A stretch of DNA of 64,000 bases from Paludibacterium purpuratum (GTDB lineage: Bacteria > Pseudomonadota > Gammaproteobacteria > Burkholderiales > Chromobacteriaceae): positions 62,001 through 126,000 of the forward strand of contig NZ_SNZP01000003.1 of NCBI RefSeq assembly GCF_004363805.1, in the 5' to 3' direction. A program made the translations under genes and the position numbers. Every line of letters starts with the position of its first letter. The stretch's first letter is position 1. Below, piece by piece: positions 54,844-63,012 of the stretch. The notes under the pieces were generated by a model that saw only the letters and a list, made by a program, of their open reading frames with translations, ran no database searches and was not told where the DNA came from.

Positions 54844-55830
54844 ATGGAACTCACCACGCATCCTTTCGCCGGGCTGACGCCCGACACCATGCTCGACGCT
54901 ATCGAGTCGCTTGGCCTGCGCCCGAGCGGCAGCTTGCTGGCGCTCAACAGCTATGAAAATCGCGTCTACCAGATCGGCATGGAAGATGGCCCGCCTTTGG
55001 TGGCCAAATTCTATCGCCCCGAGCGCTGGTCGGATGACCAGATCCTCGAAGAGCACGCCTTTGTCGCCGAACTTGCCGCGCGAGAGATTCCCGTGGTCGC
55101 GGCGCTGGCGTTCGACGGGCAGACCTTGCATCGGCATGGCGATTACCGCTTCGCACTATTCCCCCGGCGCGGTGGGCGGACGCCGGAATTCGATCGTTCA
55201 GATACCCTGACCTGGATGGGGCGCTTTATGGGGCGTATTCACGCCCTGGGCGCCAGTGAACCCTATCGTAGTCGTCCCGCACTCACCATCGAGAGTTTTG
55301 GCGAGCAACCGGTCGATTGGTTGCTCGCCAACGATTGGCTGCCGAGCGAACTGATCGAGGTTTACCGAGGTGTGGCACGACAGGCGCTCGATGGCGTGCG
55401 ACGCGCCTATGAGCGGGCCGGGGCGCTGAAAACGCTGCGTCTGCATGGCGACTGCCATGCGGGTAACGTACTGTGGACCGACGACGGTCCGCACTTCGTC
55501 GACTTCGACGATAGCCGCAGCGGGCCTGCGATCCAGGATTTGTGGATGCTGCTGTCCGGCGAGCGCGCCGACCAGTCGCGCCAATTGGCCGACCTGATGG
55601 CCGGCTACGAAGACTTCTACGAATTCGACTACCGCGAACTGCACCTGGTCGAAGCGCTGCGCACCTTGCGGCTGATTCACTACAGTGCTTGGCTGGCGCG
55701 GCGCTGGAGCGATCCGGCCTTTCCGGCGGCCTTTCCCTGGTTTGGCGGTCAGCGCTATTGGCAGGATCGCATTCTCGAACTGCGCGAGCAGATCGCGCTG
55801 ATGGACGAACCGCCTCTGTGGCAATGCTGA
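54844..55830 (+). CDS. srkA: Stress response serine/threonine kinase SrkA (YihE)
   Basis: A 328-aa aminoglycoside-phosphotransferase-fold kinase. NSYENRVYQIG and PLVAKFYRPERW give the nucleotide loop and Lys. HGDCHAGNVLW is the catalytic loop and FVDFDDSRSGPAIQDLWMLL the Mg-binding DFD. In E. coli it counters stress-induced death through MazEF. The ATG 54844 has no Shine-Dalgarno and lies 7 bases after a -10 box. Confidence 0.92.
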   Translation: MELTTHPFAGLTPDTMLDAIESLGLRPSGSLLALNSYENRVYQIGMEDGPPLVAKFYRPERWSDDQILEEHAFVAELAAREIPVVAALAFDGQTLHRHGDYRFALFPRRGGRTPEFDRSDTLTWMGRFMGRIHALGASEPYRSRPALTIESFGEQPVDWLLANDWLPSELIEVYRGVARQALDGVRRAYERAGALKTLRLHGDCHAGNVLWTDDGPHFVDFDDSRSGPAIQDLWMLLSGERADQSRQLADLMAGYEDFYEFDYRELHLVEALRTLRLIHYSAWLARRWSDPAFPAAFPWFGGQRYWQDRILELREQIALMDEPPLWQC

Positions 55831-55840
55831 CACGGCCGTA

Positions 55841-55867
55841 AAAACACCCGGGCGCAAGGCCCGGGTG
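55841..55867. terminator. Terminator after srkA, duplicated from the M13 gene
   Basis: A 9-bp perfect stem CACCCGGGC / GCCCGGGTG, loop GCAAG, with T-rich flank on the minus strand. Its core (19 bases) is identical to that of the terminator at 56499-56517. Confidence 0.75.
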
Positions 55868-55885
55868 GCAGCAGGGGACTAGCGG

Positions 55886-55978
55886 TTATCGGTGGCGAAT
55901 CCGGCAGTCGGTGGGCAGGTACATCGGGCCGCCCTGCTTGGCGTCGAACGCACTGTAGACGCCATCGGCATTGACCAT
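55886..55978 (-). pseudogene. Relic of an M13 peptidase C-terminus
   Basis: Read on the minus strand directly after the TAG of the 115-aa gene, in the same frame, are 30 codons starting VNADGVYSAFDAKQGGPMY. Eighteen of 30 residues match the C-terminus of the neighbouring M13 peptidase (VNADGFYSAFDVKQGDKMY). The DNA from 55847 to about 55995 aligns throughout with 56499-56650, including the terminator, and ends at the same TAA. A nonsense codon at 55979-55981 separates it from the upstream reading frame. It is a decayed second copy. Confidence 0.8.
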
Positions 55979-56326
55979 CTAGTCTTGCGGGTTATCGCGC
56001 CGCTCGGTGTCTTGGGCGGACGCCACGGCTCTGGCGAGGGGGTCGAGATCTTGCCGGGTTGCGCGTCGTAGCGCCTGGACGACGCTGAGCGAGTGCAGCA
56101 GGCTTCCTTGTGTGTTGAGCGATATCAACTGGCCGATTCTCGGCGGCGCGAAGAGATCCCGTAGCTTCTTTTTATTTTCCTGGCAGTTGACGGGGTGGTC
56201 GGTTGCCTCCTGGTAGCGGAGAACCTCGCCGAGACAACCGGCGCCCATATCGGAAACCGGATTGCCGATGGCGATGCCCTGTGTCGAGGCAAGACAAGTC
56301 AACAGAACCAACGATGACCATTTCAT
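55979..56326 (-). CDS. Small exported protein, 115 aa, joined to an M13 relic
   Basis: A signal peptide (SSLVLLTCLASTQGIAIG) precedes a mature domain of about 93 residues with two Cys (GAGCLGEV and VNCQENK) and the segment PPRIGQLISLNTQGSLL. The signal peptide and the R-IGQ segment resemble those of the 156-aa gene at 59202 (SFALLTSLALHQGIAQA and RPQIGQQVAS), so the two are probably related. The last residues (NPQD) already belong to the region shared with the M13 gene, where a TAG truncates the frame. GAGAGG lies 6 bases before the ATG. The function is unknown. Confidence 0.7.
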   Translation of the reverse strand: MKWSSLVLLTCLASTQGIAIGNPVSDMGAGCLGEVLRYQEATDHPVNCQENKKKLRDLFAPPRIGQLISLNTQGSLLHSLSVVQALRRATRQDLDPLARAVASAQDTERRDNPQD

Positions 56327-56490
56327 GGAATACCTCTCTTGGTTTCTCGTAACTGTGTGTGAGCGAAGGGTACGATGCAATGAACATGCCGCGTCGGCTG
56401 TGACGGCCGGACGGGCGTAAGTATTCTGGCACGGGCGAGGCAATTCTGAAATTCAGCGCGGCACGAGCTGTCGGATAGCGCGGTTCAGAC

Positions 56491-56517
56491 AAAAAAAACC
56501 CGGGCGCAAGGCCCGGG
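56491..56517 (-). terminator. Rho-independent terminator of the M13 peptidase gene
   Basis: On the minus strand CCCGGGC / GCCCGGG (7 bp), a 5-base loop and eight T. Confidence 0.88.
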
Positions 56518-56537
56518 CAGCAACAGGAGACTAGCGG

Positions 56538-58550
56538 TTACCAGAGATGAATCCGATCGGCGGCGGGCTTGTACATCTTGTCGCCCTGCTTGACGTCGAA
56601 GGCACTGTAGAAGCCATCGGCATTGACCGCCGCACCTTGCGGGCGGAAGCTGGCCGGCGAGTGCGGATCGGTTACCAGCAGCTTGAGCAGCGCCTCGTCC
56701 TTGATCTTGTTGCGCCAAACCTGCGCAAAGCCGATAAAGAAGCGCTGATCGCCGGTCAGGCCATCGATCACCGCGGCGGGCTTGCCGGCCAACGACAGGT
56801 GGTAGGCCTTGTAGGCGATTTGCAGGCCGGCGTTGTCGGCGATGTTCTCGCCCAAGGTCAACTTGCCGTTGATGTGCTTGCCCGGCAGCGGTTCGTAGCT
56901 GTCGTATTGCGCCACCAGCTTGCTGGTGAGTGCTTCGAAGCGGGCGCGGTCTTCCGCGGTCCACCAATTGCGCAACTTGCCGTCGCCGTCGAACTGGCTA
57001 CCCTGATCGTCGAAACCGTGGCTGATCTCATGGCCGATCACCGCGCCGATACCGCCGTAATTGACCGCATCGTCCGCCTGTGCGTTGAAGAACGGCGGCT
57101 GCAGAATGCCCGCCGGGAAGGCGATTTCGTTGAGCGACGGATCGTAATAGGCGTTCACCGTCTGCGGCGTCATCTGCCATTCGGTGCGATCCACCGGACG
57201 GCCCAGCTTGTTCAGCTTGTAGCGGTACTGGAATTCGGCGACGCGGGTCACGTTGCCGGCCAAGTCATGCGGTACGATCCACAACGAGCTGTAGTCGCGC
57301 CATTTGGCCGGATAACCGATCTTGATCTGATATTTGGACAGCTTCTCCTGGGCGGCGGCACGCGTGGTCGGCGTCATCCACTCCAGCGTATTGATGCTTT
57401 GGCGATAAGCCCCCATCAGGTTTTGCACCAGCTGGTCCATCTTCGCCTTGGCCTCGGGCGGGAAATATTTAGCCACATACAGTTTGCCCAACGCTTCGCC
57501 CATCGAAGATTCGACCAGCGCGACGCCGTCCTTCCAGCGCGGACGCTGTTCCTTGACGCCCGACAGGGCTTGTTGATGCAGTGCGAAGCTGGCATCGACG
57601 AACGGCTTGCTCAGGTAGGGGGCGTAGGCATCCAGCAGCCGGGCTCTCAGGTAGTCGCGCCACACCGGCAGCGGCGTGTCGTGCACGATCCCGCCCAAGG
57701 CCTTGCCATAGCTCGGTTGAGTCAGGTTCAACTTTTTCACCTTGCCCACTTGGGCGGCTTCGAACCAGACCTGCCAGTCGATATTCGGTACGGCCTGGTG
57801 CAATTGCGCCCGGCTCATCGGGTTGTAGGTCTTAACCGGGTCGCGGTTGGCGACGTTGTCCCATTGTGCCTGCGCGATCTTGGTTTCCAGCGCCAGTACG
57901 GCCTCGGCGCGTTTGCCGGGCTCATGCATGCCCGTCAGCGAAAACAGGCGGGTCAGATAATCCAGGTAGGCTTTTCGCGCCGCGACGAAACGGGCGTCTG
58001 CTTGCAGGTAATAGTCTCGATCCGGCAGCCCCAGCCCGGATTGATTGAGCTGCAGCAACGTCATGGTCGGGTTGCCGGCATCCGGGTCGACGCTGACGCG
58101 CAAAGGCAGATCCACCGAGGTCGCTTGCCACGAGCCCATCAGGCGGGTAAGCGACGCTTGGCTGTCGACGGTGGCAATGCGCGCCAATTGACCATACAAG
58201 GGCAGCAGACCGAGTCGATCCGCGGTCTTTGCGTCGGTGAAGCTCAAATAGAGGTCGGACAGCTTGTGTTCCTCTGCCGTGGCACTGGCTTTTTTGCCCG
58301 CTTGCTCGACCAACTGGCGGCTGCGCGTCTCGTTTTCGTCGCGCAGCATAGTGAATGCGCCGTAAGAGGCGTGATCGCCGGGAATGGGGGTGTTCTTGAC
58401 CCACTGGCCGTTCACGGCGCTGAAAATATCGTCCTGAATTCGAACCGAGCGGTCGAAGCCGCTGAAGTCGATGCCGGAGACCGGTGCGCTCATGGCGGCG
58501 CCATGAGCAAACGCCAAACCAAGCAGTAATGCTAACGAAGTGCGTTTCAT
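56538..58550 (-). CDS. Exported M13-family (neprilysin-like) zinc metallopeptidase
   Basis: 670 aa with a signal peptide (SLALLLGLAFAHGAAMSA). The zinc motif HEISHGFDDQG, the third ligand Glu in ENIADNAGL and the substrate-binding NAYYDPSLNEIAFPAGILQPPF are all intact. This is the PepO/neprilysin family, which cleaves peptides of limited size, here in the periplasm or outside. The usual C-terminal C-R-V-W reads DRIHLW. It is monocistronic with a strong terminator, flanked on both sides by small exported proteins that could be substrates or partners by position only. Confidence 0.94.
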   Translation of the reverse strand: MKRTSLALLLGLAFAHGAAMSAPVSGIDFSGFDRSVRIQDDIFSAVNGQWVKNTPIPGDHASYGAFTMLRDENETRSRQLVEQAGKKASATAEEHKLSDLYLSFTDAKTADRLGLLPLYGQLARIATVDSQASLTRLMGSWQATSVDLPLRVSVDPDAGNPTMTLLQLNQSGLGLPDRDYYLQADARFVAARKAYLDYLTRLFSLTGMHEPGKRAEAVLALETKIAQAQWDNVANRDPVKTYNPMSRAQLHQAVPNIDWQVWFEAAQVGKVKKLNLTQPSYGKALGGIVHDTPLPVWRDYLRARLLDAYAPYLSKPFVDASFALHQQALSGVKEQRPRWKDGVALVESSMGEALGKLYVAKYFPPEAKAKMDQLVQNLMGAYRQSINTLEWMTPTTRAAAQEKLSKYQIKIGYPAKWRDYSSLWIVPHDLAGNVTRVAEFQYRYKLNKLGRPVDRTEWQMTPQTVNAYYDPSLNEIAFPAGILQPPFFNAQADDAVNYGGIGAVIGHEISHGFDDQGSQFDGDGKLRNWWTAEDRARFEALTSKLVAQYDSYEPLPGKHINGKLTLGENIADNAGLQIAYKAYHLSLAGKPAAVIDGLTGDQRFFIGFAQVWRNKIKDEALLKLLVTDPHSPASFRPQGAAVNADGFYSAFDVKQGDKMYKPAADRIHLW

Positions 58551-58825
58551 GGGTATCTTTCTTGTGATTTGAGCCTAATAAGGTGCTGCGGATAGATTTT
58601 GCGATATCGCAGGCAGCGATGCCACTGCCGTTGGTGGCAGTTGTCGCTCGACAGTCGTCGACGCGGCCGGAACCAAGCCTGGCATTCTGGCCGCGCCAAC
58701 ACATTCTCACGCGGGGTATACAGTTGAACATCCGTCAGTTAGGACAGTCGACAAATCCGTAGCGGGCGTGACGGATTGTTGCAAATGTCATAACGCCAAA
58801 ACCGATGCCAAGAGATAAGGCGCCG
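58551..58825. other. Intergenic region upstream of the M13 gene
   Basis: About 275 bases. The left part (58551-58790) should hold the M13 gene promoter on the minus strand. I see no strong hairpin, repeat or additional gene. Confidence 0.3.
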
Positions 58826-59098
58826 CTACGGCCAGGGTGGGGAGGGCGCTGCGGCCGACGGACGTTTTGCCGGCCGTCCCGTTGAGGGCGGGCGTTCTTT
58901 CACCATGGTTTTCGGGCTGCGGCCGTGCAGGATATCGATGACGGTAAAACCGACATAGCTGCGCAGCGTTGGCGCATCGTTGGGATGCGTGCTCGCCGAG
59001 AGGGCGTCGTCGGGGGTGAGGTTTATCCTCGGTGTGCTGTTGGCTTCCGACTGAAGCAGGGTCAGGCCGACCACGAGGGCCAGCGGTACATTTACCAT
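58826..59098 (-). CDS. Small exported protein of unknown function, 90 aa
   Basis: It begins MVNVPLALVVGLTLLQSEANS, a short signal peptide. The mature part contains YVGFTVIDILHGRSP and ends in a Pro/Ala/Ser/Lys-rich tail. AGGAAAAACC immediately before the ATG is nearly identical to the AAGGAAAACC before the 156-aa gene at 59202. That shared start context and shared strand with the neighbouring small genes support a real gene. Another frame is open over the same DNA, so confidence is moderate. Confidence 0.5.
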   Translation of the reverse strand: MVNVPLALVVGLTLLQSEANSTPRINLTPDDALSASTHPNDAPTLRSYVGFTVIDILHGRSPKTMVKERPPSTGRPAKRPSAAAPSPPWP

Positions 59099-59201
59099 GG
59101 TTTTTCCTAGTGGATGAGGAGGAGGGGAGCAATGTTGCGTTGGTCCCGGCGGTTTAAGCCGCCGGGGGAGCGGATTAGGCTCTATTGGCGGCTGCCGGTT
59201 C

Positions 59202-59672
59202 CTAGGCGCCGACAGACGACGATGTCGGCGCTGGCGCCGGCGTTTCTTGCGACAAGTTGCGCTTGCCAAGAAGCAGTATCAGGCGGTCCATGGCGCCTAG
59301 GCGGAAGACACTCGCCACCTGCTGGCCGATCTGCGGTCGGGCCTGAGCGAAGTGGGTGTACTCCGAGGTTTGCCGTGCCTGCCATTGGCACCACCGCGGG
59401 CTGGCCTTGGGGCACAACCCCTTGCGGAAGTCATGCATGCTGTCGGCGAAGAGCGCTCCCCGCAAAGCGAGCTCGCTTTGCGCTGGGTCGTGCGGTTGCG
59501 TATGGGTAAAGGCGAAGCGGCTAGACGTGTTCTCGTCCGGCTGCGGCTCATACGCTTCGAGCATTTTTTGCAATGACTCGTAGGAGAAATAATCAAGCCA
59601 TGCCGGTGCGGCCTGTGCGATCCCCTGGTGTAAGGCCAAACTCGTCAACAATGCAAAAGAGATGGTTTTCAT
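59202..59672 (-). CDS. Small exported protein of unknown function, 156 aa
   Basis: A signal peptide (ISFALLTSLALHQGIAQA) precedes a mature domain of about 135 residues with two Cys (GLCPKASPRWCQW), an aromatic start (WLDYFSYESLQ) and RPQIGQQVASVFRLGAMDRL. The tail is Pro/Thr/Ser-rich. AAGGAAAACC precedes the ATG. It resembles the 115-aa protein at 55979 in the signal peptide and in the W/N-C-Q ... IGQ segment. The family is not recognised. The short spacing and common strand suggest co-expression with the 90-aa gene. Confidence 0.68.
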   Translation of the reverse strand: MKTISFALLTSLALHQGIAQAAPAWLDYFSYESLQKMLEAYEPQPDENTSSRFAFTHTQPHDPAQSELALRGALFADSMHDFRKGLCPKASPRWCQWQARQTSEYTHFAQARPQIGQQVASVFRLGAMDRLILLLGKRNLSQETPAPAPTSSSVGA

Positions 59673-59876
59673 GGTTTTCCTTGGTTTGGTGAGCGAAATA
59701 GCGCGGTGCAAGGAAAGCTCATACGCCAACGACGACCGTGGGTACGGTGTGCTTTGGTTTCTGGCCCTCCAGGCGGCAGTGCGGCGAACGTCGGCTGCGC
59801 ATGAAGGGCACGGGCATTTTTGCATGGGCGGGACAGGCGACAATCTGGCAATACGGTAGATTGACAAACGACAACG

Positions 59877-59903
59877 CCCGCCGGGCGAACAGCGCGCGGC
59901 GGG
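59877..59903 (-). terminator. Hairpin downstream of the 66-aa gene
   Basis: The stem CCCGCCG / CGGCGGG (59877-59883 with 59897-59903) lies after the stop of the minus-strand gene at 59928. The T tract is weak. Confidence 0.35.
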
Positions 59904-59927
59904 GGAGGGCACGGCTAGCCGGGGGAA

Positions 59928-60128
59928 TCAGGCTGTCGTGTTGATCAACTGGCCGGTCGTTTGCCCATTCGTGTTGACGGTGGGCTGGGCCTTGGCATTG
60001 CTGCTTTGCGTCTGCTCGCTCTGCTGCTTGTGCTTGTCGTCGACTTTGCGGTCGGCGGCCGTTTGCGCCGTGGCGGTGGACGGTGCATAGAGCTGGCTGT
60101 GGCCAGATGAAACCGGGCTGATGGACAT
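59928..60128 (-). CDS. Small hydrophilic protein, 66 aa
   Basis: Starts SISPVSSGHSQLY with no signal peptide or membrane segment. It is rich in Gln, Thr, Ser and Asn with a charged centre (DRKVDDKHKQQSEQ) and looks intrinsically disordered. A very good AAAGGAG lies 6 bases before the ATG at 60128, the main evidence for translation. I do not recognise a family; its composition recalls disordered secreted or regulatory proteins. Confidence 0.65.
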   Translation of the reverse strand: MSISPVSSGHSQLYAPSTATAQTAADRKVDDKHKQQSEQTQSSNAKAQPTVNTNGQTTGQLINTTA

Positions 60129-60291
60129 CACGGACTCCTTTGGGCCTGTTGATGCGACCCTTGAGATTCCCATATTAGTTAATATTCGGCTATTTGCATA
60201 ACAAAAATGGGTAGCCAGGAGGCGGCAATAAAATCCCGGTCGCTACGCCGTCGCGCTATCATGCCCGGATCGAATCGGAACGCCTTCATCC

Positions 60292-61233
60292 ATGGATACC
60301 ATACAAGCCCTGCAAATCATTGCCGACCATCCCGAATTTCGCCTGCTGCGCCGTGTGCCGGAACAGCTTCAGTCGCCCCCTGCCGGAGAAGGCGATACCG
60401 GACTCGCCCTGATCATCGACACCGAAACCACCGGCATGGATAAGCAGTACGACGTGATTATCGAAGTCGGCATGCTGTTGGTGCGTTACCGCCGGGCGAC
60501 CGGGGAGTGGTTGGAGATCGTTGGCCAATACGATGGCCTGGAGGACCCGGGGCAGCCGTTGTCCCAGGTCGTGCAGACCGTGACGGGCCTTTCGGATGCC
60601 GATTTGGCCGGCCAGCGCATGGACGATGCCTGCGTCAACGATCTGGCGCGTCAGGCCGATCTGGTGATCGCTCATAATGCCGCTTTCGACCGGCCATTCC
60701 TGTCGCGCCGTTGGCCGATTTTCCAAGAGAAGTCCTTTGCCTGTTCGGTGAACGAGATCGACTGGATGGCGGCCGGCTTCACCAGTGCCAAGCTGGAGCT
60801 CTTGGTGTATCACTGCGGGTATTTCTACGATAGCCACCGTGCCCTCAATGACTGCTGGGCGCTGCTGTTCGTGCTCGGCCAAGTGCTGGCGCCGCGCGGC
60901 GAGACCGCGTTGTCGGCGTTGTTGCAAAGTGCCGATAAGCCATCCTTCCTATTGAATCTGCAAGTGCGTTTCGACGACAAGGACAAGCTAAAGGCCATCG
61001 GCGGTTTTCAGTGGCTGGACGGCAGCGACGCGCGCCATCTGCCCAAGAGCTGGTTGCGCCGCTGCAAGGACAAAGTCGAGTTACGCGCCGTGCTCGACAG
61101 TATCCATGCCCAGGTGTTCGGCGGTCGGTCGTTTCCCTGTCAAATCGGCAAATTGACTGCGCTGGAACGCTATGCGACCAATCCGCAGACGCTGCGCATG
61201 AAGTCTTATGAGTTCCCCGCGCCTGGCGCTTGA
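60292..61233 (+). CDS. DEDDh 3'-5' exonuclease (DNA polymerase III epsilon-like)
   Basis: 313 aa. Exo I is LIIDTETTGMD (near residue 40), Exo II is VIAHNAAFDRPF (about 125), and Exo III is SHRALNDCWALLFVL with the catalytic His and Asp. A C-terminal domain of about 110 residues (FDDKDKLKAIGGFQWL...SFPCQIGKL) goes beyond DnaQ. It is thus a stand-alone nuclease rather than the replicative subunit. It probably acts on DNA or RNA ends; the target is unknown. Confidence 0.88.
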   Translation: MDTIQALQIIADHPEFRLLRRVPEQLQSPPAGEGDTGLALIIDTETTGMDKQYDVIIEVGMLLVRYRRATGEWLEIVGQYDGLEDPGQPLSQVVQTVTGLSDADLAGQRMDDACVNDLARQADLVIAHNAAFDRPFLSRRWPIFQEKSFACSVNEIDWMAAGFTSAKLELLVYHCGYFYDSHRALNDCWALLFVLGQVLAPRGETALSALLQSADKPSFLLNLQVRFDDKDKLKAIGGFQWLDGSDARHLPKSWLRRCKDKVELRAVLDSIHAQVFGGRSFPCQIGKLTALERYATNPQTLRMKSYEFPAPGA

Positions 61234-61296
61234 TCCAGGCCAAATATCGGCGGCAAATCGGCGGTGTATATTAAGGCAATATCAGGTATTGTTAAT

Positions 61297-61791
61297 TTAT
61301 TCCCTGGTAATGCCGGCGCCTTTGATGACCTGCATCTCCGGGTCGCTGACGATCTTTTCAATCTTGAACACCTCGCTGGCCAGCCATTCGCTGGTCAGGG
61401 TGCGGTACTGGTCCATGTCGGCGCAGTGAATACGCACCACGTAGTCGAACTGGCCACTGACCAGCCAACAGTCCAGAACCTCGGGGCGGCTTTGCACCTC
61501 GGCCTCGAACGCTTGCTGCGCCGAGCGGCCGCTTTGGCTTGAGAAGGCGATTTTGGCGTGCAGGATGACACCTAGGCGGTGAACATCATCGTCTATGATG
61601 GCGGTGTAGCCACGGATAATGCCGGCTTGTTCCAGACGACGAACCCGCTCCTGGCAGGGACGAGGTGTCAGATAGACCATTTCGGACAGCCGTTGGTAGG
61701 AGATACGCCCGTCGTGGCGCAGAACCTCAAGGATTTTACGGTCAATGCGGTCGAGCTGACTGATCGTCTTATTTTTGTCGTCCCGTTTCAT
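61297..61791 (-). CDS. Lrp/AsnC-family transcriptional regulator
   Basis: 164 aa. The N-terminal winged helix LDRIDRKILEVLRHDGRISYQRLSEMVYLTPRPCQERVRRLEQAG is followed by the RAM ligand-binding domain (VILHAKIAF, VLDCWLVSGQFDYVVRI). AAGG lies before the ATG at 61791. It is divergent from ctlX with 175 bases between, so it is the natural candidate regulator of ctlX, possibly with an amino acid such as arginine, citrulline or ornithine as ligand. Confidence 0.92.
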   Translation of the reverse strand: MKRDDKNKTISQLDRIDRKILEVLRHDGRISYQRLSEMVYLTPRPCQERVRRLEQAGIIRGYTAIIDDDVHRLGVILHAKIAFSSQSGRSAQQAFEAEVQSRPEVLDCWLVSGQFDYVVRIHCADMDQYRTLTSEWLASEVFKIEKIVSDPEMQVIKGAGITRE

Positions 61792-61966
61792 GACGAGAGC
61801 CTTGGAGAAGATTGGTTTTAAAGGTTTACAGCGGAATCTGCTGTAACACGAACGAATATAACAGAAAACGCTGTCAGCCAACATTGATTACAGCCGGAAT
61901 TGTTGGGCGAATGCTCGCACAATGAGGCCCTTTCTCACCCGCCTGATTTCATTACGAGGTCATGTC

Positions 61967-62947
61967 ATGCAAACCACGAAGCACATCCTGATGGTCCGTC
62001 CGACGCACTTCACCAGCAACCCGGACACCGCAGGCAGCAACACTTTTCAGCATTCCGATATGACGCCTGAACAGGCGCAGGAGGCTGCGGTCAAGGAATT
62101 CGACGAATACGTCGCTTTGCTGCGCGAAGCCGGCGTCGACGTCATGGTGATTCAGGATCGCCAAGTTCCGCACACGCCGGATTCGATCTTCCCGAATAAC
62201 TGGATTACCACCCACGACGACGGCACGGTGATTCTGTATCCGATGGAAGCGCTCAATCGCCGGCTGGAGCGTCGCCGCGACATTCTGGAGTGCATCGGTG
62301 AGCGTTTCGACATTTCCTCGTTGATGGACTTCAGCTCCTACGAGTCGAAGGAATACTTCCTGGAAGGCACCGGCTCGATGGTGCTGGATCGCGACAATCA
62401 GATCGCTTATGTCTGCCGCTCGTCGCGCAGCCATGAAATGGTCGAAGGCGCCTTCGCCAAGGTGATGGGTTATAGCACCGTGTGGTTCACCGCGGTCGAC
62501 AAGCACAACATGCCGATCTACCACACCAACGTGATGATGCACGTCGGCGACAAGATGGCCGTGGTCTGCCTGGAGTCGATCCTCAGCCCGTACGAACGCA
62601 AGGCCGTGGTGCAGTCGCTGGAAAAGAGCGGCAAGGAAATCGTCGATATCACGCTGGATCAGGTCGAGCACTTCGCCGGCAACTGTATCGAACTGAAAGG
62701 CCACAAGGATCAACCGATCCTGGCGCTGTCGCGTCAGGCCTGGGGTTCGTTGAGCAAGAGCCAGCAAGAGCAGATTCTGAAGTATGTCACCCCGGTACAA
62801 GCGCCGGTCGAAACCATCGAGCGTCTCGGTGGCGGCGGTGCCCGCTGCATGGTGGCGGAGATCCATCTGCCGCTGCGCACGCCGAGCCAGGCGATCGTGT
62901 TGCCGGAAGAGCATACCCGTCAGGACGACTCGCCGTACCTGGCCTGA
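61967..62947 (+). CDS. ctlX: Citrulline utilization hydrolase CtlX
   Basis: A 326-aa enzyme of the amidinotransferase/arginine deiminase fold. Motifs are FPNNWITTHDDGTV, the catalytic-Glu region EGTGSMVLDR, His in YHTNVMMHVG, and the nucleophile Cys near the C-terminus in GGGGARCMVAEIHLP. The family is reported to hydrolyse citrulline, yielding ornithine. The convergent neighbour is an ornithine/putrescine antiporter and the divergent one an Lrp-type regulator, so the region looks like an ornithine-handling module. ATG 61967 gives MQTTKHILMVRP. Confidence 0.88.
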   Translation: MQTTKHILMVRPTHFTSNPDTAGSNTFQHSDMTPEQAQEAAVKEFDEYVALLREAGVDVMVIQDRQVPHTPDSIFPNNWITTHDDGTVILYPMEALNRRLERRRDILECIGERFDISSLMDFSSYESKEYFLEGTGSMVLDRDNQIAYVCRSSRSHEMVEGAFAKVMGYSTVWFTAVDKHNMPIYHTNVMMHVGDKMAVVCLESILSPYERKAVVQSLEKSGKEIVDITLDQVEHFAGNCIELKGHKDQPILALSRQAWGSLSKSQQEQILKYVTPVQAPVETIERLGGGGARCMVAEIHLPLRTPSQAIVLPEEHTRQDDSPYLA

Positions 62948-62976
62948 TCCGCGCGGACAGGGAGAGAAAACAGCAA

Positions 62977-63012
62977 CCGCCGGCACGGGAAACCGTGCCG
63001 GCGGTTTGCTTT
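62977..63012. terminator. Bidirectional terminator between ctlX and potE
   Basis: A perfect 12-bp stem (62977-62988 with 62993-63004) closed by a GAAA loop, followed by a T-rich stretch on the plus strand. Confidence 0.8.

Noticed and set aside
56547-58529. A 660-codon open frame on the plus strand across the M13 peptidase gene.
   Set aside because: It is antisense to an intact gene with full catalytic motifs and has no family signature of its own.
58788-59132. An alternative 114-codon frame overlapping the 90-aa exported protein gene.
   Set aside because: It has no signal peptide or ribosome site. The 90-aa frame has both, and its start context matches a neighbouring gene.
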